From assembly GCA_050084985.1 (NCBI GenBank), contig JBITNC010000002.1, positions 11,098,001-11,162,000 on the forward strand: DNA of 64,000 bases. Direction: 5' to 3'. Positions within the stretch are counted from its first letter, which is position 1, and every line of letters starts with the position of its first letter. The translations under genes and the position numbers were made by a program. The stretch comes from Nageia nagi. Lineage: Eukaryota > Pinophyta. The notes below the pieces were generated by a model. The model did no database searches. It saw only the letters and a list, made by a program, of their open reading frames with translations, and had not been told where the DNA came from. This document shows positions 1 through 11,200 of the stretch, piece after piece.

Positions 1-21
1 AGAAAAAATTGGATGGTAATT

Positions 22-2735
22 GTAAATATTATGGCATTCAAGGTCACAAAGAAGTTGATTGCTACAAAAAAAAGAGAGGATGGAAATATAACCTCTACAT
101 TATGGATCAAGTTCCATCAAAGATGTGTTTTGCTTCTAATGTGTGTTCTAGAGGCAATCTTTGGCACCATCATTTAGGGCACCTTAACCATAAGAGTATT
201 CAAGTCATAAAAGACCAAAAACTTATGGAAGGTTTGCCTTCAATTTCTCCTTCAGTTGGTCTATGTGAGAAGTGCATTCTTGGCAAGATGCATAGATAAA
301 ATTTTGAAAAAGATAAGGCAACAAGAGCATCTCAAACTCTTTAACTTATGTATTCAAATTTGATGGGTTCATTTTAGACTAAGTCACTTAGAGGAGCATT
401 TTATGTCTTGATCTTCATTGATAACTTTAGTAGGATGACATTTGGGTATCTACTTGAGCACAAAGATCAAACCTTTGAGAGTTTTAAGGTTTTTAAGGCC
501 TTTGTTGAGAATTAAACTAACCTTAAAATCAAGATGTTGAGATCAGATAATGGGAGAGAATATAAGAGTAATGAGTTCAATGACTATTATGCTAAGTATG
601 GAATCAAGAGGTAATTTACAATTCCTTACACTCCTCAGTATAATGATGTTACCAAAAGAAAAAATAGAATAATTATAAAGATGGCTAGATGCATGTTAGG
701 TAATCTTCCTAGTTTCTTATAGAGTGAAGCTGTGAGCATTGTTATTTACACTTTGAATAGGTGTCACACAAAAACTATTCAAAGTAAAACTCCTTTTTAG
801 GCATGGTTAGGAAGAAAACATAACATTTCTTACCTTAGGGTGTTTAGTTGTGAAGCATTCTCCTACATTATTTCTGAGAAAAAAAAGAATTTTGATAAAA
901 GAGCTAAAAAATACATCTTTATGGGTTATGACAGTCAGTATAGAGGTTACAAGCTCTACTCTTTATCCTACAAAGCCATATTTGTTTTAAGGGATGTAAA
1001 TTTTAATGAACTTCCTAAAGAATCTACTTCTAATGAGGATGTTAATGATCCAGAGGACTCTTTAGTTGCTCTTAGCTGGTTAGATATTGATGTAGACAAG
1101 TCACCTCAAGAACAAAGCTCTCCAACTCAAAGGGTAATAAGGAGCATGACCTTGAATAAATCTTTATTTTCTAAGATTGATAACAAGCATGAGCCCTCAT
1201 CTTTCAAAGAAGCTTCAAAGCACGAGTGTTGGATGGAAGTTATGAAAGTGGAGTATAAGGTGCTTTAAAAAATAAAACTTAGAACTTGGTTCTTTATCCT
1301 AATGAAAAGAATGTGATTGGTAATAAGTGGATCTACAAGGTCAAGTTCAATTTGGTTGGAGATATTAAAAAATACAAGGTAAGGTTAGTAGCTAAAGGTT
1401 TTGCTTAGAAATATAATGTAGATTATGAAGAAACCTTTTCTCCCATGGTAAAGATGCCTACTATGAGAGTTATCTTTACTCTTTCTATAGCTTAAGGATG
1501 GAAAGTTTTCAAGTTAATGTTAAAAGAGCATATCTTAATGGTGACTTAGATGTAAAAATCTTCATGAATCAACCAGAAGGGTTTATTATGGAAGGTAAAG
1601 AGTCCTTTGTGTGCAAGCTAAAGAAATCATTGTATGAACTTAAGTAAACACCTAGAGCCTAGTATAGGAAGATTTCAGGGTATTTTGCAGACATTGGTTT
1701 CTTTAAGTATTTTTTTGACTCCGATCTATATGTGCTAAATCAAAGGAAAGATGTGGTCTTGATTCTCCTTTATGTGGATGATCTTTTGATAATTAAAAAT
1801 AATGATAAAATCATTCAAGAGTGAATATCCAAACTTAATGCAACATTTGAAATGACTAATCTTGGTCTCTTGCACTACTATCTTAGAATGCAAATGTATC
1901 AATATAAGGATTATACTTACCTTAGTCAAACTAAGTATATATCATACATCTTGCAAAAGTTTGGAATAGAGGAGTGTATATATGTTGTGATTCTAGTCTC
2001 TCCTAGAATTATTATTTCTTTGAGCTCCAACTCTTAGTTAGTTGATGCTACAACTTATAGGTAATTAATTAGTAGTCTTTTGTATTTGACTATATCTAAG
2101 CTAGATATTACCTTTGCAGTGAATCTAATAGCATGATTCATGTAAAAACCATATGTTGAATACCTCAATGCTGTTAAGCAAATCTTGAGGTATGTTGCAA
2201 GGACTAAAGATCTTGCTCTTAAGTATTCTAAGTTGCCCTCCTTTGTTCTCTCTGGATTCTCAGATTTTGACTATGGAGGAGATAGAGATGATAAAAATTC
2301 AACCTCTACGTATGTGTTTAGCATTGGTTCAGATGCTATCTCTTGGGCTTCCAAAAGTAACCTACTATTTCTCTTTCCACCATAGAAGCTGAATACCATG
2401 CCATGTCTGTTGCAGCCCAAGAAGCCATTTATCTAAGGCATCTTCTAAATGAAATTAGGTATGAGCAAGGTGGCTTATCTTTGATTTTTTTAGATAATTA
2501 ATCAACTATTTCTTTGGCTAAGAATCTTATGTTTCATAATAGCATAAAACATGTGGAAATCCATGCCCATTTTATCAAGGAGAAGGTTCATGATGGCATC
2601 ATACACTTGGAGTATTTTCCATCCACCTTGAACTTCGTTGATTTGTTCATTAATCCCCTCTCAAAATCTCAATTCTGTAAGCTTAGGGATGCTATCGAGT
2701 TGGTGAAGTTACCCTTAAGAGGGAGTGAAGTTTGA
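22..2735 (+). pseudogene. Degenerate copia gag-pol of E1
   Basis: A zinc-knuckle remnant at 22-66 (C-x2-Y-x4-H-x4-C, second Cys replaced by Tyr) is followed at once by the gag-pre-integrase block with WHHHLGHL near 160-185 and a C-x2-C pair near 265-280. The integrase core (about 350-840) is riddled with stops. The integrase C-terminus is open at 840-1268. Reverse transcriptase covers about 1270-2090, with the catalytic YVDD box encoded near 1769-1790. RNase H covers about 2180-2735 and ends at the same Leu-Arg-Gly-Ser-Glu-Val-stop as E2 and E3. Frames change several times, so no functional polyprotein can be made. The family assignment is certain; exact domain edges are estimates. Confidence 0.9.
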
Positions 2736-2887
2736 ATTCTTGTGTTGAATTCATGTTTGTGATGACAACTTCATCTTTAGGAGGATTTTATGCTGTATAG
2801 TATTGATTTTATTATACACCTTTGTGGTAAGTTTGCTTTGCATGAGAAACTTGTTATACAAAATTTTAAAAGCCAAAAGATTGGCCA

Positions 2888-3209
2888 ATCTAGAATTGTT
2901 TAGTTATCCATGTGTGAGGAAATCTTATGCATCTTTTGGCATTGTTTAGTTATCCATATGTGAGGAACTCGTATGTGCATTCTCTATTTTTGATCAATCT
3001 AGTATTATTCAATTATCCATGTGTGAGAAACTCTTATGTGTCTTTTGGCACTGTTCAGTTATCCATATGCGAGGAACACATATGTGCATTCTCTATTTTG
3101 GTCAATCTAGCACTATTCAGTTATCCATGTGTGAGGAACTCTTATGTGTATTTTGGCATTGTTCAGTTATCCATATGTGAGGAACTCATATGTGCATGTT
3201 CTATTTTGT
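2888..3209 (+). repeat. Composite ~108-bp minisatellite, about 3 units (E1 tail)
   Basis: The unit holds two related halves, each built around TTATCCAT and GTGAGGAACTC, one about 60 bp and the other about 48 bp. The longer phase repeats at 2944, 3053 and 3161 (spacings 109 and 108). The array lies between the end of pol and the 3' LTR. Equivalent arrays in E3 (about two units) and E2 (about one unit) show that copy number changed within the family. The open frame at 2927-3211 is a by-product of the repeat. Confidence 0.85.
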
Positions 3210-3453
3210 AATGATAATCAACACATGTATTATATATAGTAGGTGATTATGAGTTTTTTGCATGACATCTTCGTGATGACTTATAGTGCACCATTGATTA
3301 GTTCATGATGGCATTTGTGTGATTCATCTATCCTTGTTGAGATGAATATGTTGCATCTAACTCATCTTATTATTTTGAGCTACTTATGACTTGCAAGTTC
3401 CTTTGAGATTGTAGGTTACTAACCTTAGGTATACAGGCTCTTAGAGACTCTTC

Positions 3454-3684
3454 ATGACTTCCAATTGGATGACTACTTCATGTACACTAAAATTGATTAT
3501 GGTTAATGATTGTATTTGGCAAAGTAGTGAGTCTCAAACTATATCTCTCTTACTTCACAAATATGTAAAAGGTTCTCATCTCTATTGTATCTATTTGGAG
3601 AAGAACTCTCTTACTTTCTCTCTTTCTTCTCTCTTATTCGTTCTATCTCAATATTGCATTAAAGGGGAGTGTTGGAATGTATAA
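3454..3684 (+). other. Short open frame between pol and the LTR, shared by E1, E2 and E3
   Basis: A 76-codon frame runs from ATG at 3454 across the polypurine tract into the first bases of the LTR (stop at the LTR's TATAA). Corresponding frames lie at 59790-60020 in E3 and within 25616-25921 (-) in E2. I recognise no domain. Between E1 and E3 most substitutions by hand comparison change the amino acid, so purifying selection is not evident. It may simply be stop-free shared ancestry. Confidence 0.35.
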
Positions 3685-4172
3685 TGCATTATTGTAAATG
3701 TTTTGTAATAATCTTCTATGTATGTTCACTAATACTTAAAGGTATCATTTGATATCTTACGTATTTAAGTGAATATGATAATGTAACTTGTCCTACACTC
3801 CATGTCATGAGTATGCCCCTTGGGTAAAAGGATGTGCATGTCATGCTTTTGTACATTGGATAAAAAAGTGATCCAAAGAGGGATTTTGGCCTATAAATAA
3901 AAGGCTCCCTCTTTGTGATCACACACCAATTTGTGGAGTAAAGTTATGCTATAGAATAAAAGTGTAGGAGATGAGATTAGGAGGATTGTAAGAGTTCATA
4001 TTATGAATGAAGTGAGATCTAGTTAGTGGATGTACTCCTAGTTGGAAGAACCACTTTACATGTTGAGTTACTTTGTGAGATTGTATTATTTATGAGTTTG
4101 TTAGATGTGTATTGTGAGCTTTCAAGAGATCTTGGTTGTTTAGGAATTATCTTATTAGTGTTAGTTCCTTTA
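3670..4172 (+). repeat. 3' LTR of E1
   Basis: It begins TGTTGGAATG directly after the purine tract AAAGGGGAG and aligns over its whole length with the E3 LTRs. It contains a TATA-type box in the context GGCCTATAAATAA near 3890-3900. The end is TTCCTTTA rather than the TTCCTTCA of E3, so the terminal CA is mutated or a base or two is missing. It abuts the dispersed repeat starting at 4171. Confidence 0.9.
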
Positions 4173-4323
4173 GGATCCTGCCCCAGCTTCAGTATATCAG
4201 TTTCCAAGGCACTCTAAAGTGCAGTGATGGTTTATAAAAGTTTTATTATCTAAAGTAGATTTTAAAATATTCTATAGGATTTGAGTTTTTTTGCCCAAAA
4301 TTATATCTAATTTACTGTTGAAT
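4171..4323 (+). repeat. 153-bp dispersed repeat, copy 1
   Basis: It begins TAGGATCCTGCCCCAG and ends TTTACTGTTGAAT. A second copy of the same length and orientation lies at 9443-9595 inside intron 6 of the CNGC gene. The GGGTTTTTTT-CCCC-AAAA stretch resembles LTR U5 sequence, so both may be fragments of an unidentified retroelement. Similarity stops abruptly at both ends. Confidence 0.85.
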
Positions 4324-4426
4324 ATACAATCTCAAAAAAGCATATACACTTATCCTACGTCAAAAAGTATAAACATCTCAAAAAAGAAAAGTCTAAACAA
4401 CATGAACATTCCAAAAATCATAAGTG

Positions 4427-4640
4427 CTCAAAATCTAAATTGATAAAAAGCACAAGTGTTGCAACTATAATTTCTAAAAAGCATAAGTGTTCAAAACCTA
4501 AAATTGCTCAAAATCTAAAATTTTTAAAATCTAAATTGCTCAAAATCTAAAATGCTCAAAATCTAAATTGTTCAAAATCTTAATTTCTTAAAATCTAAAG
4601 TGCTAAAAAGCATATGTGTTCAAAATCTATATTACTGTAA
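4427..4640 (+). repeat. Short degenerate tandem repeat
   Basis: Imperfect repeats of a 16-20 bp word of the type CTCAAAATCTAAATTG recur about eight times, mixed with AAAAAGCATAAGTGTTCAAAA units. It is AT-rich and probably arose by slippage. Confidence 0.75.
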
Positions 4641-5235
4641 AATAAATATAATCTATCTACATATGTTGAACCAAGGCTTTTCTGCAAAATACTTCATCCA
4701 ACAGGGGCAAAATGTAGATACCAAAAATAATACATTTGCTAAAACTATGAATTAATTGCATTGTGTATGCTTAGTTCATAAAATGACTTAATTCCATTAT
4801 CTAAATATTCAAAAAAGTAAATATATAAATATTTTACAATGTTAAAATATTCTAAAAAGAGCTAAAATAACTTAAAATAAAATAAAGTACAAAAAAGGGT
4901 ATTACCTAGATACCTAAACTTAAGTTATGGGAGATATATATACCATAATGCAAAAATAGAAATCTAACACTTAGCTCATTACTCTCCTAATTCATTTTTT
5001 ATATTGCACACTTATGAACTTATGCTCTTGATTTTGCTCCAAGAATTCAAGCTAGGGTTTTGCAAGATCACTCAAGAGTTTGAATCCATTTTGGAGGATT
5101 TTCAACCACAACATACTTAAGATCTTCATCATGCATCCATTGGGTAACTTCTAGTGGTTGAATTGTATAACATATTACAATATTATGGTAATTGTATGGT
5201 GAATTTTAGGTTTGGAGTGATTCTCACCATGGAAA
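4641..5235. other. Intergenic; possible gypsy LTR start
   Basis: No coding sequence is seen. Near 4701-4720 a purine-rich CAGGGGCAAAA is followed by TGTAGATACC. That is the arrangement of a polypurine tract followed by a 3' LTR in plant gypsy elements on the + strand. No matching LTR end or second LTR was found, so this is only a suggestion. Confidence 0.3.
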
Positions 5236-5701
5236 TGAAGGATTTAGACTAGATCTAAACAAATCCTCAAGGACCTAAGACTAGGAAACTCAATCATACA
5301 TAAGATAACACACAAGTGTAATGTGGTTCCTCCCTCCTTGGGAGTACATCCACAACTAGTATCTCAATTCTCAAGTATGCCCCTCTTACAACTATTCTCT
5401 TCCTCTCCTACACAACTAGTAGAGTAATCTTACTCCAAAAACTTAGTTATGTTACAAGAGGAGAGGCCCTCTATTTATAGCTTGAGAGCACCTCCCTAAC
5501 TCCCCTTTAACCCAAGGGTAAGGTTAGGGTTACAATAAATGTATCACCTAAGTTTAACCTACCAACTAACCACTTGGTAAAGTCAAAGTCTACATATTAA
5601 AGAATTCAATTAATCCCTTAAGGTATCTACATACCCTTAAGTGATTAATTGAATTTACAAGGAGTTTAGATATTCACAATATTTCATTACAAATTCTAAC
5701 A
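5236..5701 (-). mobile_element. Solo LTR related to the E1-E3 copia family
   Basis: Read on the minus strand it starts TGTTAGAATTTG and ends AAATCCTTCA, matching the style of the E3 LTR ends (TGTTGGAATG, TTCCTTCA). It contains a minus-strand TATA-type box (CTATAAATAG, 5471-5480). It is flanked by a perfect 5-bp duplication GGAAA at 5231-5235 and 5702-5706. No internal retrotransposon sequence adjoins it, as expected after LTR-LTR recombination. Its body is strongly diverged from the E1-E3 LTRs, so it is a sister subfamily. Confidence 0.85.
5603..5654. repeat. Long imperfect inverted repeat inside the solo LTR
   Basis: The arms (AATTCAATTAATC then CTTAAGGTAT, and the complementary ATACCCTTAAG then GATTAATTGAATT) pair over about 24 nt with a short central loop and one or two bulges. 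The inner core, CTTAAGG-GTAT facing ATACC-TTAAG, is also present at a similar place in the LTRs of E2 and E3. Confidence 0.85.
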
Positions 5702-6924
5702 GGAAATGGGCTAAAGCTTGGTGGAGGTGTATCCTTGAGGAAATCCATTACTTATTTCATAGGTTGTGTGGATGTAGGATAATTCTAGGGTAAAATTCAT
5801 CTTAATTACATTATTTGTTCTATTAGATTCATATATCTATGGTGTAAGGGCATAATAAACATTGTGGGTATCCTTATATCCTTGAGACCTAAGGATCTTT
5901 AAGGTTCTTGACCATTGTTAGGGTTTGAATCATTTCAAAAGTTTTAAATCTAAATTGTGACTTAATTGCTAAATTATGTGGTTAGATCCATCCTAAATTG
6001 TTGTTATACCATCATAATTACTTAAAAATACATATAAGCATACACACATTGCAAAATAGGCATCAAATTATCGTTTACCTTCATTGATTTAAGGCTAGGG
6101 GCCTCACATTGCCATTTGGGATGAGGAAACTCACCTCAAGATCGTTTGGGTACCTCAAGGGGCCCAAATTGGAGGTCCCCCTACCATGTTTAGATGCATT
6201 TAGGTTTGCCTAACATTGTAACAAGTTCTTGAACATAATTGACATATTGAAAACATATCTTTACACAATCTTTATCTCCATTTCTAACTTAGAAAGCATA
6301 TGTTATGTCAAATCTTGAATTCTTTTGTGTATTGATGTCTTAAGTGTGTTTAGTGCATGATAAGCAATGATTTAGGGTGTACAAGTGATGTTTAGCGAGT
6401 AAAGTCTAAACAATAGCTCAAAGAAAGGTCAAACTACTGACTCTATGTGCAATGAGTGTTGTTTAAGACTAATCTTGAAGTTGCATAATTTGAACAAAAG
6501 TTACGCATTGTTATTATGCATTATGAGCTTTTATCTTCATTTTTGGTTGATATTGTGATTGCTAAAGTCACAAAATCTAAACAAAGTATATCAATGTATT
6601 GGTTTGTTATGATAATAAGCATATAAGCATTGGTCTTAGGGTATTTCATTTGATTTTTTATTGGCAAAATTATCAAAACCATGTTCAAATAGAGAATGAA
6701 TATTTTGTGTAATGCATCAACATAGTTTATTATTAAATTTTGAGGGAGAAATATAGATCTAAAAGAGGATTATAATTCTAAATTTGAAAGAAAGTAATTA
6801 GGGCGATACAAGTCCAAAGATGAGATTATAATTGGGTGATCTCATATATATTAGATCCTAGCAACATTAATGAGTCGTGACACTTAGTTTCAATCATCAT
6901 TGAAAGGGTCACAAATTTTTTACA
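5702..6924. other. Intergenic, no recognisable gene
   Basis: AT-rich sequence with no convincing coding region or known element. The short GC-richer stretch near 6100-6180 (repeated CTCACCTCAAG and ACCTCAAGGGG words) is not coding. Much of this may be the body of an old unidentified retroelement, but no diagnostic domain was seen. Confidence 0.5.
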
Positions 6925-7545
6925 ATAGATATTTAATGTAGTATGATAATGTTAAAAAGTATATAAAGTAATATAAATATCTATGAAGTAGAAGCTCAAG
7001 AGTGAGAGAGGTCGGTATCTATTTGACAAGTAGTTTTGACTTAACATTGATTTTGATCATTAGTTCTTAATTCCACCCCTTTTTGACCTCAATCTTTACT
7101 CTTGTAATAAGAAGATCAAATGTATATAAAGTATGATATTAACAAAGGTATTTAATAAAGTATGATGATGATAAAATTATACAAAGCAATATAAATATCT
7201 ATAAAGTAAAAGCTCAAGAGTGAAAGAGGTTGGTATCTATTTGACATGTAGTTTTTACTTAACTTTGATTTTGAACCTTGGTTCTTAATTCCTCCCCTCT
7301 TTGACCTAGATCTTCAATCTTATAATAACAAGATCAAACGTATATAAAGTATGAGAATGATAAAGGTATTTAATATAGAATGATGATGATACAATTAAAT
7401 AAAGTAAAAGTTCAAGAGTGAGAGAGATTGATATCTATGTGAGAGGTAGTTTTGCCTTTAACTTTGATTTTGACCCTTGGTTCTTAATTCCTCCCTTCTT
7501 TGACCTAGATCTTCAATCTTGCAATAAGAAGATCAAATGTGAGAG
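6925..7545. repeat. Three-copy tandem repeat, unit ~200-218 bp
   Basis: The words GCTCAAGAGTGA (6994, 7212, 7410 as GTTCAAG) and GATCAAATG (7114, 7332, 7531) recur at spacings of 218 and about 199. Each unit has the order TATTTAATGTAGTATGATAATG, then AAAGTAAAAGCTCAAGAG, then CTTAATTCCTCCC, then AAGATCAAA. The array lies about 0.7 kb beyond the 3' end of the CNGC coding region. No coding potential is seen. Confidence 0.85.
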
Positions 7546-8234
7546 CCATCTTGAATTGGGTGAAGGATTTTAGCAAGAAAAATGTAATTTTGAATGGATG
7601 GTCAAATCCCACTTTCTTTTCCCAATTAATTGAAACAAAAATTGCAAAAGTAAAAATACATCAACAAATGTTTGACATGATATGAGGAGAAAGCAAATAT
7701 ATGAAAACAATATGATAAACCCTTCTAAAATTATAGTGATGATCCAAACAAATATTATAATGATTTTTTGATATTATTTTAAAATCTTTGACTACACTAA
7801 AAATTATTGTGATGATAATCACACTACCAATTAATCATCGTTTACGTGCCTAATCTTTATTTAATGCATGTTGTACTATCATTATATTCTCTTCATTATA
7901 TTTGTGTATGTTAGTTACCATGTATAGTGATTCTTTCCCTTTCTCTTGCCAGATGTTAGCCACTCTGAAAGATAATTTGTTAATACTTTTTGTATGATTT
8001 AGATTTTATTTTTGATACTCAAAAAAATTATTACAATAATTCTTACAAATTATCATGTGTCACATATAATTATAAATATTATGATATTTTTGAAATGTTT
8101 TGCCATAGTTCTGACAAAGTTGTCATACAAACCAAAAACAAATAAAAACTGTCTTTTTGATTACTGTGCCAAATGATTGTTGGTGTGGTGAATAATTGAA
8201 AATTAGTTACGATTATTGGAAGGAGAGACTGATT
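7546..8234. other. 3' flank of the CNGC gene
   Basis: AT-rich sequence that must contain the 3' untranslated region and polyadenylation region of the minus-strand CNGC gene. Several A/T-rich signal-like words exist near 7990-8020 on the minus strand, but none can be chosen by eye. Confidence 0.4.
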
Positions 8235-11200
8235 TCATTCGGTGGAAGAAGGGAAGAGAAAATCGTCGTCGTTTGGTTTGGGGGAGGCGAGCACAGCGGC
8301 GTAGAGGCGGAGCCGATCTTCCTCCGAGCACGATCTCGATAGCGGTCTGCGCATTCGGACAAAAGAGAGCGAGCTAAGCGCAAATCTGGCCTTGTAGCGC
8401 CGCCACGCCAGCTGGATCGCCACCGCCGCCCACGTCCGCCATCCTGGGGAGTAATATCTGGCGGTCCGCTTGAGTTTCTCGCTGAGAAAAGTGTAGCGGA
8501 AATGCTGGGTGACGTATTTGAGGTCCTTCGCCCCCAGCCCGAACGCCTCCGTGGTGCCGACGCTCACGACGGTGGCGGAGGAGAGCGGGAGGCGCTCCAC
8601 GAAGGGGCGGCGCAGACACCACGAGAGGAGCTCGTCGCCGCAGAAGTTGCCCGGGCCCAGCATGCACGTGCTTGTCATGCCATTCGTCAGCTGGTTTGTG
8701 CTTCGGAAGTGCCCCCTGACGATGAACAGCATTCTTTGGACCGGATCTCCTTCCCGTGTAATCTGACCATTTGCCAAAAAACAAAAATTTTATCAGTTTG
8801 TTTTTGTCTCTGAAAAGAGACAAGATTTAAGTACCATTTTATTTTATAACCCCACGGGATGTTTTCATGATGTGAATTAGGATTTTATTTCTTTTTATTT
8901 GATCAAAGATCGTCTTGTCTTTAAGCATCCTAATACATGATTTAGAGGGAATCTTGATCTATTTCTGAAGCCCAAAAAAGAAAAACAGCTAGACTTGAAG
9001 CTGAAGTTTCTGAATCCTTCCCCGTTAATATTTGAGAATTTATTGGCTGATCCAACAAATTAAAACTTTTCTATTTTGTTTGTTGGAAATCATTTTTTAG
9101 GGGAATAACTTTGGAATTAGATTCTTATTTTCATATCCTGAGAGTTTTCAACTTTCCCTTTCTCTCCAACTCTTCTATGATTAAATTAAATTCCCTTATT
9201 TTCAGTATTCATGTATCCACCAAAAAAAATACTAATACCCTTATCATTGTATCCAAATGTCATTTGACAAAAAAAACCTATATGGCAATATCTTAATTGA
9301 AGGTAAGGATGATTTTCAATTAAATAAATAAAAATACCATTGCAAATTCATTTTTTAAATTCAACAAGAATGCCATTTCAACTGAGATGAATCTACAATT
9401 TTAGACCTGCACTCGCAGCGAAATCTACTATAGGCCTCTATGTAGGATCCTGCCCCAGTTACAGTATATCAGTTTCCAAGGCACTCTAAAGTGCACTGAT
9501 AGTCTATAGAAGTTTTATTATCTAAAGTAGATTTTAAAACACTATACAGGATCTGGGTTTTTTTCCCCAAAATTGTCTCTAATTTACTGTTGAATTTGAT
9601 CTATCAGGCTTAACAATAGGTAAGATAACATTCTATTCTATTTAGGAGTATTACCGTTTCGCCCTTGGTGAAGAGCATTGATTTAACCCGATCGCAGATG
9701 TTATCGAGCACCAATTCGTCCATGTGTTGAAACAGAGGAACCTGCATAATATATTTTAACCAGGACCAGACCACACCACCATCAAAATTCAATACTGGAA
9801 CCCTTGTGGGCATAAAGTAGCTATAAATTTTAACCAGACCCAGACCACACCTTGATCAAAGTTCAATAATGGGACCCTTGAGGACATGAAGTAGCTATAA
9901 AGTTTATACCTGGCGCACAAGGTCTAAACAGAGATGGTATTTGATGTCCCTTCGGAGGCCTTCAGGTAAATTGTGGGTCATAGCGCTTTCATCTACACCT
10001 CTTATTGCAGCCCATTTTTGCCTTTCATAATGTCTAACTCTTTGTCTTAAGCGTTGAGGAAGCTGGCGGCGCCTCATCCACCTTTCCATGTTTCTCATCT
10101 TCAACTGCATAGATTGCTTCCTAGAAGTTGCAGCGTGCAGAAACACCTTCCAACAAAGAAGAAAAAGAATGTTGAAATTATATTTTCACCCTTGCCAAAT
10201 TCAATTACAACATAGTCATTTGAGCTTCAATAGAAATTTTGCAGTTACCTTGATATTGCCAATAAGCATTGTGACAAGAAGAAGCCCACTTGTTAATATT
10301 ATGATGTTAAAGACCACCTCAAGCCATTCTGTAGTGCTCTCCAAGTTGCCGAATGTGCTGCCATTAGCAATATTGTTGTCAAAGTCAGTATAAAACAATT
10401 TGAAAGCTCCATATGTGAACAATAATTGATATAAAATATTAATACCTTAGTGTCATTAAGCCCCAGAAGATGGGGAACAATATTTTTTCTATCCTGTTTG
10501 TGTTTGTGACAAGAGGGACCACCCATTTATAGGCCCCATAGTTGAATTTGCCATTTCCATTTATACAGATTGAATGTACAACATTGTTGATGCTCCATGC
10601 TAATCTGCCTGTGTCCCTAATTGTGGATGATCCATAATCTATAGGGTTGCCACATCCCAATATGTTGAAATCACAGCCTTCATCGACTTCACAGTTCTTT
10701 TCAAGGCATTTCGCTGCTCTTTGAATGCCCAGAAGATACCAGCAACCACCAGCAGCCTAACAAATGAAACCCAAAAAAAAATTCACACCTTAGAATATAC
10801 GATAGCTCTAATTTAGTTATTCTTGAAACAATATTGTAGCTCTGACCCTAAGTATTTTATTCGATTGATGTATACTCATTGATCCTACATATATTATGCC
10901 CAAGATGCTTCTGAAAATACTTTTCTAGAAGCAAAACAATCTAAATCGGCTTTTAGAATTACACCGTGCGATCCTAGGAACATATTTTGTTTTATTAAAA
11001 TCTGGCATCTGCTCGTAAATCCTTTAACTTCCATAGTCGGCAAACAAATTTCATTTTGAATGTCAATTTACTTACATGAGCAGCAACAAAGTATGCAAGC
11101 ATGTTCAAGGCGAATCCCCACCAGATCGTGCCAAAAACATAACCAGTCACATGCTGCATTCTTCTCAAAGCACAGATAGAGTGGTAGACCTTTGGAAGGT

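Larger units (their letters stand above)
1..4172 (+). mobile_element. Ty1/copia retrotransposon E1, 5' end outside window
   Basis: This is the 3' part of a copia-order LTR retrotransposon: end of gag, gag-pre-integrase, integrase, reverse transcriptase, RNase H, a minisatellite tail and a 3' LTR. The order (integrase before reverse transcriptase) is the copia arrangement. It is the same family as E2 and E3 in this window, with alignable sequence throughout. Many in-frame stops and frameshifts make it inactive. Compared with E3 it has lost about 400 bp between the gag zinc knuckle (about 66) and the pre-integrase region (about 90), which removes the protease. The 5' LTR and primer site lie before the window. 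Confidence 0.93.

Noticed and set aside
2927-3211. 94-codon frame with repeated peptide
   Set aside because: It is the translation of the tail minisatellite, whose copy number varies between elements.
8374-8823. 149-codon minus-strand frame and + strand frames at 8502-8813
   Set aside because: They are shadows of the GC-rich last exon of the CNGC gene; only the frame ending at 8235 carries the cyclic nucleotide-binding domain and IQ motif.
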